From the NCBI GenBank assembly GCA_032718475.1, contig JAUCBJ010008562.1, positions 1 to 64,000 of the forward strand: 64,000 bases of DNA, written 5' to 3'. A program made the translations under genes and the position numbers. Numbering within the stretch: the stretch's first letter is position 1; each line of letters opens with the position of its first letter. Below the pieces are notes generated by a model. That model was not told where the DNA came from. It searched no databases and saw nothing but the letters and a program-made list of their open reading frames with translations. Shown here piece by piece: positions 42,488 through 53,087 of the stretch. This stretch comes from Nemertoderma westbladi. Taxonomy: Eukaryota; Xenacoelomorpha; Nemertodermatida; Nemertodermatidae.

Positions 42488-42669
42488 TGTATCATGCATA
42501 TATCGCATATAATATATGGTACCGGTACACCAACTACAGTAGGGCCGTTGCTTCATGTAGGCCGCGGTGTGTAGTACTACAGCAAGAGAACCTAAAGACA
42601 ATAAAGCTAGCCTAGCGCTATCTACAGGTCGCAAGGCGTAATAAACTACTGTATATACAATAGCTCACA
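42488..42669 (-). repeat. 5' LTR of the Gypsy element
   Basis: It is 182 bp, ending (plus strand) in CTCACA just before TCCTC. On the minus strand it starts TGTGAGC and ends GATACA. It shares 106 bp with the other LTR. Confidence 0.85.
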
Positions 42670-42674
42670 TCCTC

Positions 42675-43680
42675 TAAAGTTGTAAATTGTTAAATAAAAA
42701 CTCGTTGTTAATACTACAGTAACAGCGTTGAGTAATGTTACAATTTTGGAATAAAGTACTTTTACAGTGTTCTGTTCCTCTTTAAAATGTTTGACCTTCT
42801 GGCAGTAAGATGGTAGCTAGTACTTTTGATTTTGTGTTAGCTAGTACTATTTATTAGCTAGTAAATGTAAGATATACCGGTAATTTAATTCTCAATTATA
42901 TATTTGCATGGAATAATTTAAGAGTCATAGTGTAGCTAGTAATTTTTATTTGATAGTCAACGTAGCTAGTAATTATTCACTAGCTAGTTTGTTATATTTT
43001 ATACAAAATATAGGCAGATGTCAAAATAGAGATAGATAGAGAATAGAGAAATGTCTACCATAATAAAAGATAATAGCTAACCTCTGTTTTCTAAAACTAG
43101 TAGCTACTGTTTTAAAAACAGTAGCTACCTAAAAGAAATCACTAGCTACCATAAAAAAAACAATAGCTAGCGTCTAACAGAAGATGACATTAATGTTCTA
43201 CTGTAAAACAAAAAAAACTCAAGATAATAGCCATTAACATTGCCAAATAAATGGTCAAAAAGCGGGTACCCATAACATAGTAGTGCCTCGGTGAATAGCT
43301 ATTAATAACCAGTAAGGCCTAGCTATATTATTATAACATGGCGCCAAACGACACCATAAATATAAGCTAACTTAGTTATAACATAATTTATGTCATTTTT
43401 ACATTTATTTATACAGCAACTAATATAGTTTGTGCAGTTTCTATCACTTATAATGTATATGTACAATCATTTCGAAATGTTAAAATTTTGGAATAAAATT
43501 ACAGTACATACATACTTGTTGCAAAGTACTTAACAGTGTTCTGATCCTCGTGGCTTTATTTTCACTCACTCACTAACTTTCGTTCGTGTAACAAAGCCAC
43601 TCGGATTATCACACTGTAAAGTGCTACTTTACACACAAGTATGTAAACAGTTATTACTAAATAATATTTCCGACGTTATT
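42675..43680. repeat. Inverted, shortened copy of the palindromic family
   Basis: Read in reverse, it matches 34690-35143, then 36106-36160, then parts of 37240-37470 and 34152-34230. Together with 34152-38155 it forms an overall inverted arrangement around the Gypsy element. It lacks the mariner-like MITE. Confidence 0.8.
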
Positions 43681-43989
43681 GTCATTACGTGCCTGAACCG
43701 AGGTGATAACATCTAGGCAATTAAACACAGGTACGGACGTAATCAGGTAACGTAGTAATGATAAGGCATTGGTGTCTAACAAATAATGCACTCAACGTCA
43801 ACAGTCTTAATGGAATGCATAACCTACCGGTTCCGGTTGTCTCATCTGAAAGAGGACATGATTTTCGTTAGGGCCAAGTACTTTCGACGCGCTAGACCTA
43901 TTGTTTAAGGGATTCTATATACTGTAAAAGAAATAATTGGCTCACTAAATTCATGGGCTTTGCAGCAGCTTGGCGGATCGTATCTGTAG

Positions 43990-45060
43990 TAGGTCATGGA
44001 TGAATTATATAAAAATTATTCTAGAACAATTAATATTTGTTCTAGAACATCAATTTTTATTTTAATCAATAACTGACATGTTCTAGAACATTTTAAACTA
44101 CAAAAAGTGAAAAAAATAGTTAGTATAAATTCTAAAAAAGGCAAAAATGCATTTAATAATCCAAAAATAAAATACAATTGTTTCAACATTTTTTCCAAAA
44201 ACTAACTTGTATAAATAATGATCTAGAACAAAAAATATTTGTTCTAAACAAAATTTATATTTTAATCAATAACTGACATGTTCTAGAACATCTAAAACTA
44301 CAAAAAGGGAAAACACTAGCTAGTATAAAAGTACAGTTAAATATCCACAAATGTTTACCAAATGTTCTAGAACAAAAAATATTTATTCTAGAACATTACT
44401 TTTTACAAAAATGAATAGACGATATGTTCTAGAACATTTTCAAAAAGTAAGAAATACCATCTTCGATAACATCAAAAGAACCCGATTAATTAATTTTGTT
44501 CTATAAAAATAATTATTTGTTCTAGAACAAAAATAATATAAAAAATGAATAGACAATATGTTCTAGAACATTTAAAAAAAAGTAACAAAAACTAGCTATT
44601 ATAAAAAATTTTGGGGGGTGTTCCCAAATCACAGTAGTAACGAGATTTTGTATACAGATATGAAACTAATTAGTTTATTTATAATATTATATTTATTACT
44701 TTTAATTAATGTATGGGTATTGGCTTTTGTTGGCTTTTAATATCTCATGGAATCCGTTCAATTTTCCATTTCTTATCTGTAGCCTCTACATATATTCTGT
44801 CAGTTTTTTTGCAGAATTTATCTTTATAGTTAATGTACTCCTCACACAAAGCTCTGGCGTCATATATTTTTCTTATTTTTCTCCATACCTGTCTTTTATT
44901 TGACTTAATTTGACTTGTGTGCAATTCCAAAAAATTTTTGATTTTTCTTTTAATTTTAATTTTAAATTTGAAAAATAACTAGCTATTTTCTAGAAAATTA
45001 TATTTTTTATTTCATTTATGTTCTAAAATTGTGTATAATATTAATATTTTGTTCTAGAAC
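43990..45060. repeat. Cluster of TGTTCTAGAACA palindromes
   Basis: About ten perfect or near-perfect copies of the 12-bp palindrome or its core TTCTAGAA lie at irregular spacing. They occur at about 44020, 44037, 44078, 44278, 44361, 44387, 44431, 44518, 44560 and 45051. The sequence between is AT-rich and non-coding. The same core is scattered through 36290-37780. Confidence 0.8.
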
Positions 45061-45539
45061 TCCACAATGTTGCCATGGTAACAATGATTTATGTTATAAA
45101 AATGTAGTGCTATACGGAACTGTTACCAAACACATAAAGAGAATATCACGTTTTCCATGAGTGATTTGCGATATATAAACCTAAAGTAAATATACTGGTG
45201 TGAAACTGACCAGGGCGATGACCAAGATTCTCGGTATAATAATATTATCTACTGTAAATATACTGGAGGTAGAAACAAATAAAGGACAACTGGAATTTCT
45301 TACCTTTAGGTTTTTGTTGTCTATTCTAATTACATAATTGGATTGATTGTAGTAAAAAAAAGTTCATGTAATATTTTTACTAAAATGACGTTACGGTTTC
45401 TGGAATAAGTACCATTAGAATTGTATTACAACGTTATTATAGTAATAACTGAATAGGTACTCAATTCCGCAGTCTGACTGAATGTAGAAAATTAGGCTGA
45501 CCAGGAAATCCGAACCCTGAATCACGGATAGCAATCTAA

Positions 45540-45755
45540 GGCCGCCTTCACGCTACGGAGTCAAAGTCAAAGTCAAAAGAAAATAAATATAGCTAGCTAG
45601 CAATAATAAATAATAATACATTATATTACACACAATACATAATATTACATAGGCCTGATATAATACATAAGAGCATTGTAGAAAAAATTTAAAATTTCAT
45701 GTGATGTGATTTACATTTTGTCTTTTGACTTTGACTCGGTAGTGTGAACGCGGCC
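45540..45755. mobile_element. PIF/Harbinger-like MITE, 216 bp
   Basis: The ends are inverted repeats: GGCCGCCTTCACGCTACGGA on the left and GGCCGCGTTCACACTACCGA on the reverse of the right. Both continue into GTCAAAGTCAAAAG. TAA flanks both sides (45537-45539, 45756-45758), fitting the three-base TWA target of PIF/Harbinger elements. There is no coding. Confidence 0.8.
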
Positions 45756-45786
45756 TAAGAGGTCATAGCCACGGTCCACATATAAA

Positions 45787-46341
45787 ATATTTTTATTCTT
45801 AAATTGTTACTTTTTTGCTCGAATATACCCCAAAATCGGGATAAAATGTTTCACTTTTTTTCCCTTGGGGAAAAAGAAACCCATAGGATTGCATTGATTT
45901 TACTTTTTTTCCCCGCGAAAAAAAGTAAAATAAAATATTTTTTGTGAAATTTCTTAAAATTTATTACATGTGTTCAAAGAGCATTGACGTAGAAATGGTT
46001 TGCACGCAATTTGAGCAAAATCCATGCTCACACTCAAAAGTTATTGCACCTTTAGTGACTGCAAGGCGTACTCCAAAACGGAACTCAATATCCAATATTG
46101 GTTTATGTAGTTAAGCGGCTCTCTAGTTACGTAATAAATATTCTATAACACTAAATTATTTAACATTGAGTAAGGCAGCATCAGGAGTTGAAAGAGTACA
46201 AAAATTATAATTGCAGTAACTATGGAAGCAATCAAGCAATATAGTAAAATACTACAGTTTAATATATTTTGAAACACTCTATCGCTGTACGTTTTATTAA
46301 AGAATTAAGCAGCAAAAAAGTACCAATTTAAGAATAAAATT
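45787..46341. repeat. Non-coding element with about 28-bp inverted ends
   Basis: The left end reads ATTCTTAAATTGTTACTTTT followed by TTGCT. The reverse of 46311-46341 reads ATTCTTAAATTGGTACTTTT and TTGCT. The interior has another TTTTTTTCCCC hairpin (45855-45930). No target duplication is obvious. Confidence 0.55.
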
Positions 46342-46345
46342 ACGT

Positions 46346-46475
46346 ATTACATGGGAAAAAAAGTAGAACATTTTTTTTCAATATTATCTCGACCGTTTAT
46401 TGACCTCGATGGCGCTCGGTAAATAAAATGCCTCGAGAATAATGAAAAAATGATGTACTTTTTTTCCCATGTAAT
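46346..46475. repeat. 130-bp inverted-repeat element
   Basis: The ends ATTACATGGGAAAAAAAGTA and its near reverse complement at 46452-46475 face each other. It directly follows the previous element, and its poly-A/CCC ends resemble it. Confidence 0.6.
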
Positions 46476-48499
46476 AAATAATTATGTTTCAGTAAACTAC
46501 AGTAAGCGCACCGCTACACAAAAATTCCTATTTTTAGCGACTAGTGTTATAGTCTGGTTCAAAATCTTGATGCCAATGCAAATTTGGGTTATGGCCGGCG
46601 TCAAATGGTTTTATGGATTGAGATGAATTTGAATCCATCAGATGCCAAGCTCAAATGTGAATTTTTGAGTCCAGTTTAATCATGGAAACAAGAAGCCATT
46701 TCCAGGTCAATGTGAAGTATACCAGACCTTTTTACAGTTTTAAATACCATATTGCAGTTTACCCCCATTAAAGGTTTACACCAGCAACACAGCTTACAGT
46801 ACGGCTGAATGTAACCAAAACACAATGTTTAGTTTATGGTATAAGAAAGCCAAAAACAAAAGCAAAGCTTATGGAACCCCGTACTCAACAAAAGAAACAC
46901 CAAACCGAAAGTAATTATAGTAGTACCGGTAAGTAATGTTGCGTAAAAAGTAAAGTAATGTTATGAATGAGCTCATTGAATTCAAAGGACTTGGTAGCTG
47001 GGATCCTTGAACTCGATGCTGGGATCGACTCCTGGGTTCACGATATGCCATGGACTCAGTCGGTAGTTTACGGAAAATTAAACTTAAAATTAAACGGAAA
47101 ACCCTTGAGTTGGTACTTTTCGTTTTCTATCAGGAAAAATTCATCAGTCGTATAAACATTTGGTTGAAGCACTACTATGTTCCGATATATATGTTTCCGC
47201 AGAGAATTCCGCTGGTATGGTACTCGTCTGTCATTGCGTCTCTGCCTGGGACCAAATAACCAACTGCTCTGTTGGTCGCAATTTACAGAAGTTGTGGCAA
47301 CTGTGAAAAGGGACACAGATCCCCGAAACCTCCAGAAAGCCCGCGAATTTATTTTGAAGGTCGTCGACTCTGGGAATTCGAAACACCAGAGTCTGTTAGC
47401 GCTTTTAGTAAATTATGTTCTTTCAAGCTCAATTTCATATATTTTTGACTTGTTTGATTCCGTGCAGAGAATCCATGCATTCAGGGCTTCGCACAACTGC
47501 TAGTCTGACACAATAAACGGGATTGCGCTAGTGTACCTGTCAACAAGGGCCGCTCACTGTATCGATTACTTCCCCTTTCCCTTCCTCTCATGTATTGATT
47601 TACTCTATAACTTATTTGGTTCGATACGATATTTGATTATCTATTGTATTTAACTGAGATAGTATACCGGGAGGGTGTGACAACAAAGCATAACAAGTAA
47701 ATGGCTGACTAATTAATTCTGTAAGGACTCAAGTTCGGTGTTTGTGTTTCCCTTTAGGGGAAACGTATAGTGACTTGTCTTTATGTATGATTATATAAAT
47801 ATTTCTATCGTAATTAACTTATGACAACTCTCAAAATCGTGATACAATTAATAATAAAGGACTTTCTTATATCAACGGTCTGGTATATCGCTATATATTA
47901 ATTATTTAGTAAGTCAGAGATAGAACAACACACTTATCTATTACAATTGTCCAGATTACCACTGATACTTAATTGCAAAGACCCACCTTGTGGTTGGCGC
48001 GTGTAAAACCTCCTTGATTACGTAATATCGGCGGTATAATCAACGATAAGAGAGCAAACTAAGATTAACGACAGAATATAAAATAATAATGAGATTACAA
48101 GGGCAAATTATAATTACAAGACATAAAGGCATTGATACATAATACATGAAGACATATAATAAACACCGCTGTCAGTAATCTGACCAGCAGTTGTGAGGCC
48201 TGCATGAGAAAGTAATCTCTCAGCAGTGCTCCGATTACAAGTGGCTGGATAAACTATCAACGAATATTATATACTAAGTGAAGGCCAATAGAATAATTTT
48301 GGGCCAATGAGAGTGCACTCATTCCATTGATGTTCCCAAACACACGAATGAATCAGTTCAAATATAGGTATAATAGCACTAGATGGCGTAAGAACCTTTA
48401 CTAAATAATAATCTACAAGAAATAAATAATATAACACCGTAACTGATCTTTTAGCAATAAAAATACAGTTTCTTAGGTAAATTGGTAAAATAAGTAATT
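46476..48499. other. Gene-poor stretch
   Basis: No repeat, RNA gene or known domain was found. A plus frame of 108 codons (47177-47503) contains VATVKRDTDPRNLQKAREF, which looks like coding sequence, but nothing supports it further. It might be a decayed exon. Confidence 0.3.
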
Positions 48500-48503
48500 T
48501 TAA

Positions 48504-50085
48504 CACTATTAGTACCGGGCTATAAAATGTTGTACAAATACCGGGGGGGGGGGGGGGGGGGCGTAAGAACCTCCCCCCTCCCCTCTAAATTGACCCCCCC
48601 CCCCCCTCTAAAATCTACAAATATTTACGAAAACGTCTGATTTTTTGTATGTACGTAGGTATCACTTGTCTGGATCCGACTGAAAAAAAAAAATTTCGAA
48701 AAAATGTACTGGGGTGATTATATTGCAGCACCAAAATTACAAGTAGTGCACAATTTTCACAAATTTGAAAGTTACATTTTCGGCTAATTATTTTTCAATA
48801 CAGGTTTTTTGGGGTGCAAAATACATTGGAAAATATTTAAAAATGATATGATTACTATAAATGGCTGTTTAGTCCTCTCTGCGTAGAAAAAAATGAAAAA
48901 ACCAAGTAACCTGCACTTTTCAGTTAGAACACAAAATTTTTAATTCACTTATACGATGCTATAAATTCACATTTTCAGGTTTTCGAGGGCGCTGATTCTA
49001 ATGGAATACATTTCTAATATACCAGATTATTGCTACCTGTATTTTTCGGCGTAATTTGGCAAATTTTGGTGCTAGCACCAAATTTCGTACCCATCACCAA
49101 AAAGTACAAGTTTGCGATGTCCAGTGCTGTTTTTATTGATTCCATCGGATTCAGGACCCTCGTAAACCCGTATAACGCAAGAAACAAGGTGATACTATCT
49201 ACTTATCAATTTGCATATTTTCCAAAATTTGGTGCTGGCACAACAATTTCCACCCACCGGCGTAAAATACAAGTTTGAGAACTCTTATGAAATTTTTACT
49301 GATTCCATTGAATTCAGAACCATCACAAACCCGTATAACGCAAGAAACAAGGTGACACAATCAATTGATATATTTGATGGTTTTCAAAATTTGGTGCTAG
49401 CACCAAATTTTGCACCCACTTCCGAAAAATACAAGTTTGAGATGTCTAGTTAGATAATTATATTTTCCATTGAATTCAGAACAGCCATAAACCTCTAAAA
49501 CGCAAGAAATAAATTGTCACAAGCAATTTTATATATTGAATGGATTTTCAAAATTTCGTGCTAGCACCAAAATTTGCACACAGCACCGAAAAATACAAGT
49601 TTGATACGCTTGGTGCAACTCGTATATATTTCATCGAATCCAGAACCCCAAAAAACTCCAATTGCGTAAAAAACAAGTTTCAAACAATCAATTTACAAAA
49701 TTGACTTATTTCAAAATTTGGTGCTGGCACCAAAATTTGGCACCCATCGAAAAAAACAAGTTTGAAATTTCTAAATCAATTTATATGAATTCCATCCAAT
49801 TTCTAACACCAAAAAACCGGTGTAAATCAAAAATAGAGATGTTACAATTCATATTTAATGAAATGTAATATTCAAAAAACGTCTCAAAAAAAAGTGCCAA
49901 AAGTAGGGTTAAAAAATGGTGCTATAACTCGAAAAGTACCCAATATTTTTGAAAACGGTTTTCACTACCATGAAGACAATAGATTTTTAGGAAAAGTCAT
50001 AAAATTACAGATACCCAACTGCGTTTGTTTCAGAATTATAATAAAAAAACCACGGGGGGGGTCATATTGACCCCCCCCCCCGGGT
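48504..50085. mobile_element. piggyBac-like non-autonomous element, copy 2 (inverted)
   Basis: It is the reverse complement of the TTAA element at 18455-20025 along its whole length, including the 163-bp units with GGTGCTAGCACC and both G-run hairpins. TTAA flanks it at 48500-48503 and 50086-50089. Compared with copy 1, the right end lacks about 8 bp of terminal sequence, so TTAA there may be coincidental. A G run (48543-48561) and C runs near 48590 are longer than in copy 1. Confidence 0.78.
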
Positions 50086-50494
50086 TTAATGTATTTGTAA
50101 TTGTTTGAATTAATGCAATATTGAGATGCAATAGATTTATATTGGTGAATTTAATTTAGATTTATATTGTACTTACTTAGTAAAGCCTTAAATATGTAAA
50201 GTTTGAATTTGTAATTATTTTGTATCGAATCATTATGTAGAAAGGAAGTATTGCTTGAAATTTAATTTGTAAATATGTAAGTACGCCCTAAGTATTCTAT
50301 AATTTGATTGATTATTGGTGAAAACCGTATATTTTATGCACGATAATATCCTGTTTTCATGGAGCGGTATAGAATTATACTCTCTAAATGCCGTGGATTT
50401 TCAAAATTTTATTTTATTCGAATTAACTTTGCTAAAGATTACATTAAGTCCTCATTTGTATTTGCTATATCTATTTGTACAATGATTAGTCAAG

Positions 50495-50572
50495 TGGTTC
50501 AGTAGCTCAGTCGGTAGAGCGTTGGAAATTATATGTAGTGTGTATTGAGTTCGAATCCTAGTAGGTGCGAAT
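50495..50572 (+). pseudogene. tRNA-like sequence
   Basis: CAGTAGCTCAGTCGGTAGAG is a good tRNA D-arm (A box) and GAGTTCGAATCCTAGT a B box, at normal spacing. The T stem pairs poorly and no acceptor stem closes, so it is a tRNA relic or a SINE head rather than a working tRNA. Confidence 0.5.
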
Positions 50573-50786
50573 TATTTTTTGTGCAAAATTTCAACTCATT
50601 TAAATTGACCGCTACAAATTAATTGCATTTGCTCGAAGTAAGGTTAACCAATGAGACTGTAGTTATTAGATTGCAACCAATGTCGTACAAGTTATATATT
50701 TGCTGGACCAATAGCTATCTTTAAAACCCTGTTAGAACCTATAGAACAATCGAGAATTTTCTCGATTGATTGCGGCACAAATTTGG

Positions 50787-50794
50787 TATAAAAG
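50787..50794 (+). promoter_or_regulatory. TATA box of element B LTR
   Basis: TATAAAAG lies about 20 bp after a 22-bp perfect dyad and about 115 bp before AATAAA. That is the layout of an LTR promoter. Confidence 0.55.
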
Positions 50795-50968
50795 GTGCGA
50801 TTTCGTTCATTAGTTCACTTCCTCTTCACACACTTCAATCACTATTACTTCTCAGTCTTGCGATTCATTCTATTCTGTTTATTGTATAATAGTTATTGTT
50901 TGATTTTGTAATAAAAGTTAGAAATACTTGTCACATCTGCCCTTTTCTATCTGTTTTACTATGCTTCA

Positions 50969-52870
50969 CCACGGTGAACCCAACTAAGGGACAGGATGGC
51001 TGGCTAGACATCGGGCCACAGCAATGAACGGGAACATCTAAGGAATGTAGACAGGAGACAACCCGCAATATCACTCTTAGTTATTCGCCCATCGCCTGAA
51101 AGGTTAGACAGCGTTCGATGCCTTGCTACCTAAGTATAAGACCAAAGATCGAAGGTAGAGCTAGTGACACGCTGTAGGCCTAAAATTACATCTAGGGACT
51201 GTACTGTTTTAATTCAGGAAAAAACCGCAGTAGACCTTCATATTCCTACGGGGGGGGGGGAGAGCAGGCAGAGATACTAGTACGCAGATAGGACGTAGGC
51301 ACACCGGTACAAAGCATACACATTGGTAGGGTGCAGCAAACTGTACGCCTAACTCTTGCTAAGTACAGGTGCGTCTGTGACTATTTGTAGTACAACGGTG
51401 TCCATTGCATTAGAACTTGTAGGCCAGGAGGGTTACTGTGTTTCACCTGAATTAGGATTGTACCGTTCAGGCGGTAGGGCAGTTTACGACTAGGCGCAAA
51501 TAAATTGAGGCTATTTAGGGATACTAACATCTACCGTGTCCCCGCCGACATCCTGATAGGAAGTTACCAAGCCCACCTAGGTAACCAAAATTCTAGATAG
51601 GACGCCAGGCTAGCTATTAGTAACCGTACGCCTACTGTAGTAAACTAACACATTTCTTCTTAGTATTAGGGACCTGGTAAATTAAAATTGCCGAATTCTG
51701 GGCGTAGCATTAACCTTATGCCTGAATTTGAGTCCTGGAAATACGCAAGAGGGGAAGGAGCCTTATCATTCGTGAGTATTGGCCCTACAAGTTACAAAAT
51801 TAGAATATTCGTAAAATGCACACCGTACCCAGTAATTATATATATGAAGGAGCAAAACTGATCTTGACGGTTCAGAATTAACACACGCGAGTTAGAAATT
51901 ATTTACACCTCAAAATATTTAAAATTAACTTTTGTCCGTACTGCGCTTTGCCCGCTAGTTAGACATCTCCAAATCTCTGCACCTAGCTAGCGTCCTTTTC
52001 GCCCAACCATATAAATCACACCGCGGCAAAGTATACAAGCCCCTTAGTCCGTCAGTGAGTCAGCCTGATTTTAGGATTCGCTGCGCGGGATTTTGTTTTA
52101 TCGAAGTTTGTCTGTTCGTAGACTGTTTTCTGCCTCACCGGTTATAAGGGACCGATACTGCAATATATTCGCTTACTTGGAGTTTACTGTTTTGGTGAGA
52201 AGGTCGGATTTATGATTTGATTCACAAACTTTACAGTAAGATATTGCAGGTATTGTTACTGTCTCTTCCATATAGTAGGAATATGTTTTACTGAACTACG
52301 GTTCGGTAGGACTAAAGTTATTTGAAAATTTTGTATTTTGAGGTAAAAATTTATATTTGATTAGCTAAGGGCCAATTTTTTGAAATAAAATTTGATTTGA
52401 ACCGCGTGTAAAATATTTTGGAATTGAATACCGGTGTTTAAAAGGGTTTAAATACCATATTGTACCGGTACAAAATTTTCGTAAAAGTAAAACCTAACTC
52501 TTTTGTTTTTCAGGATTCAGAACTCATTTCTAGACTGTAACGGGAGCAAGACCGTGTTTAGCAAGTTTGGGAGATAGATAACTCAACAACTTTGGTTGGG
52601 AAAATCGCACTTCGTCCGCAACGCTGGAAATGGAAAGGTTCACGTCCGGTTTGTATCTGGGAATCTGTTTTTCTGGAGAATTATTGGAGTGGGTGAGTTT
52701 GAAAAGTTGCATAAATAAGTTAGGCATTACCGTATTAGTTAAAATTATTGTGGGTTCCACTGTCTCAAGTATTTATGCATTCCGTATGATTTCTTTGTTT
52801 ATTGCTGAATTAGTCCGTAATTATTATTGTATTTAATTTATATTTTGATAACGCATATCGTTATCCGATT
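50969..52870 (+). other. Long leader of element B
   Basis: About 1.9 kb lies between the putative LTR and the hairpin cluster. No coding frame is convincing. A G run lies at 51250-51259. The stretch parallels the long leader of element A. Confidence 0.45.
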
Positions 52871-52878
52871 TATTTGTT

Positions 52879-53001
52879 ATAAAATTGGCCGTTAGGCTAA
52901 TTTTATTATATACTTATACCGTGACATTTATTGCTGTAAAATTGGCCGTTTAGGCTAATTTTATCCATCTGCTATAAAATCGGCCGGTAGGCTAATTTTA
53001 T
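52879..53001 (+). promoter_or_regulatory. Three repeated stem-loops before gag of element B
   Basis: TAAAATTGGCC, a 3-5 nt loop and GGCTAATTTTA form a hairpin of about 11-12 bp at 52879-52906, 52937-52964 and 52974-53001. The loops and flanks vary while the stems are kept. They lie 87-209 bp before the gag ATG at 53088. A role in RNA packaging or translation is possible (inference). Confidence 0.7.
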
Positions 53002-53087
53002 ATGACTGTAATTAGTACCGTTTAGATATAAATACGGTAAAGTTGATACTTTGACACTCACATTTTACTTGACTTACAACTACCGAA

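Larger units (their letters stand above)
38156..42669 (-). mobile_element. Gypsy LTR retrotransposon, degenerate, 4.5 kb
   Basis: The element lies on the minus strand between TCCTC duplications (38151-38155 and 42670-42674). Its insertion point is confirmed by the uninterrupted relative at 34152-34300. The 5' LTR is 42488-42669 (182 bp); the 3' LTR keeps only its outer 106 bp. A primer-binding site starting TGGCGC follows the 5' LTR directly. Gag, protease, RT, RNase H and integrase are recognisable in order but in many frames. It is much more GC-rich than its surroundings and has several long G runs. It is inactive. Confidence 0.92.
50090..50968 (+). repeat. Putative 5' LTR of element B
   Basis: This AT-rich stretch ends with an LTR-like promoter set: a perfect dyad (CAATCGAGAA then TTTTCTCGATTG) at 50747-50768, TATAAAAG at 50787-50794 and AATAAA at 50910-50915. 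A CA at 50967-50968 ends it. The order and spacing fit U3-R-U5. No second LTR lies in the window; 63738-64000 has a loosely similar start. The left limit set by the TTAA element is uncertain. Confidence 0.45.

Noticed and set aside
47177-47503. Host exon at 47177-47503
   Set aside because: The 108-codon frame has some coding look, but there is no splice context, homology or second exon to support it.
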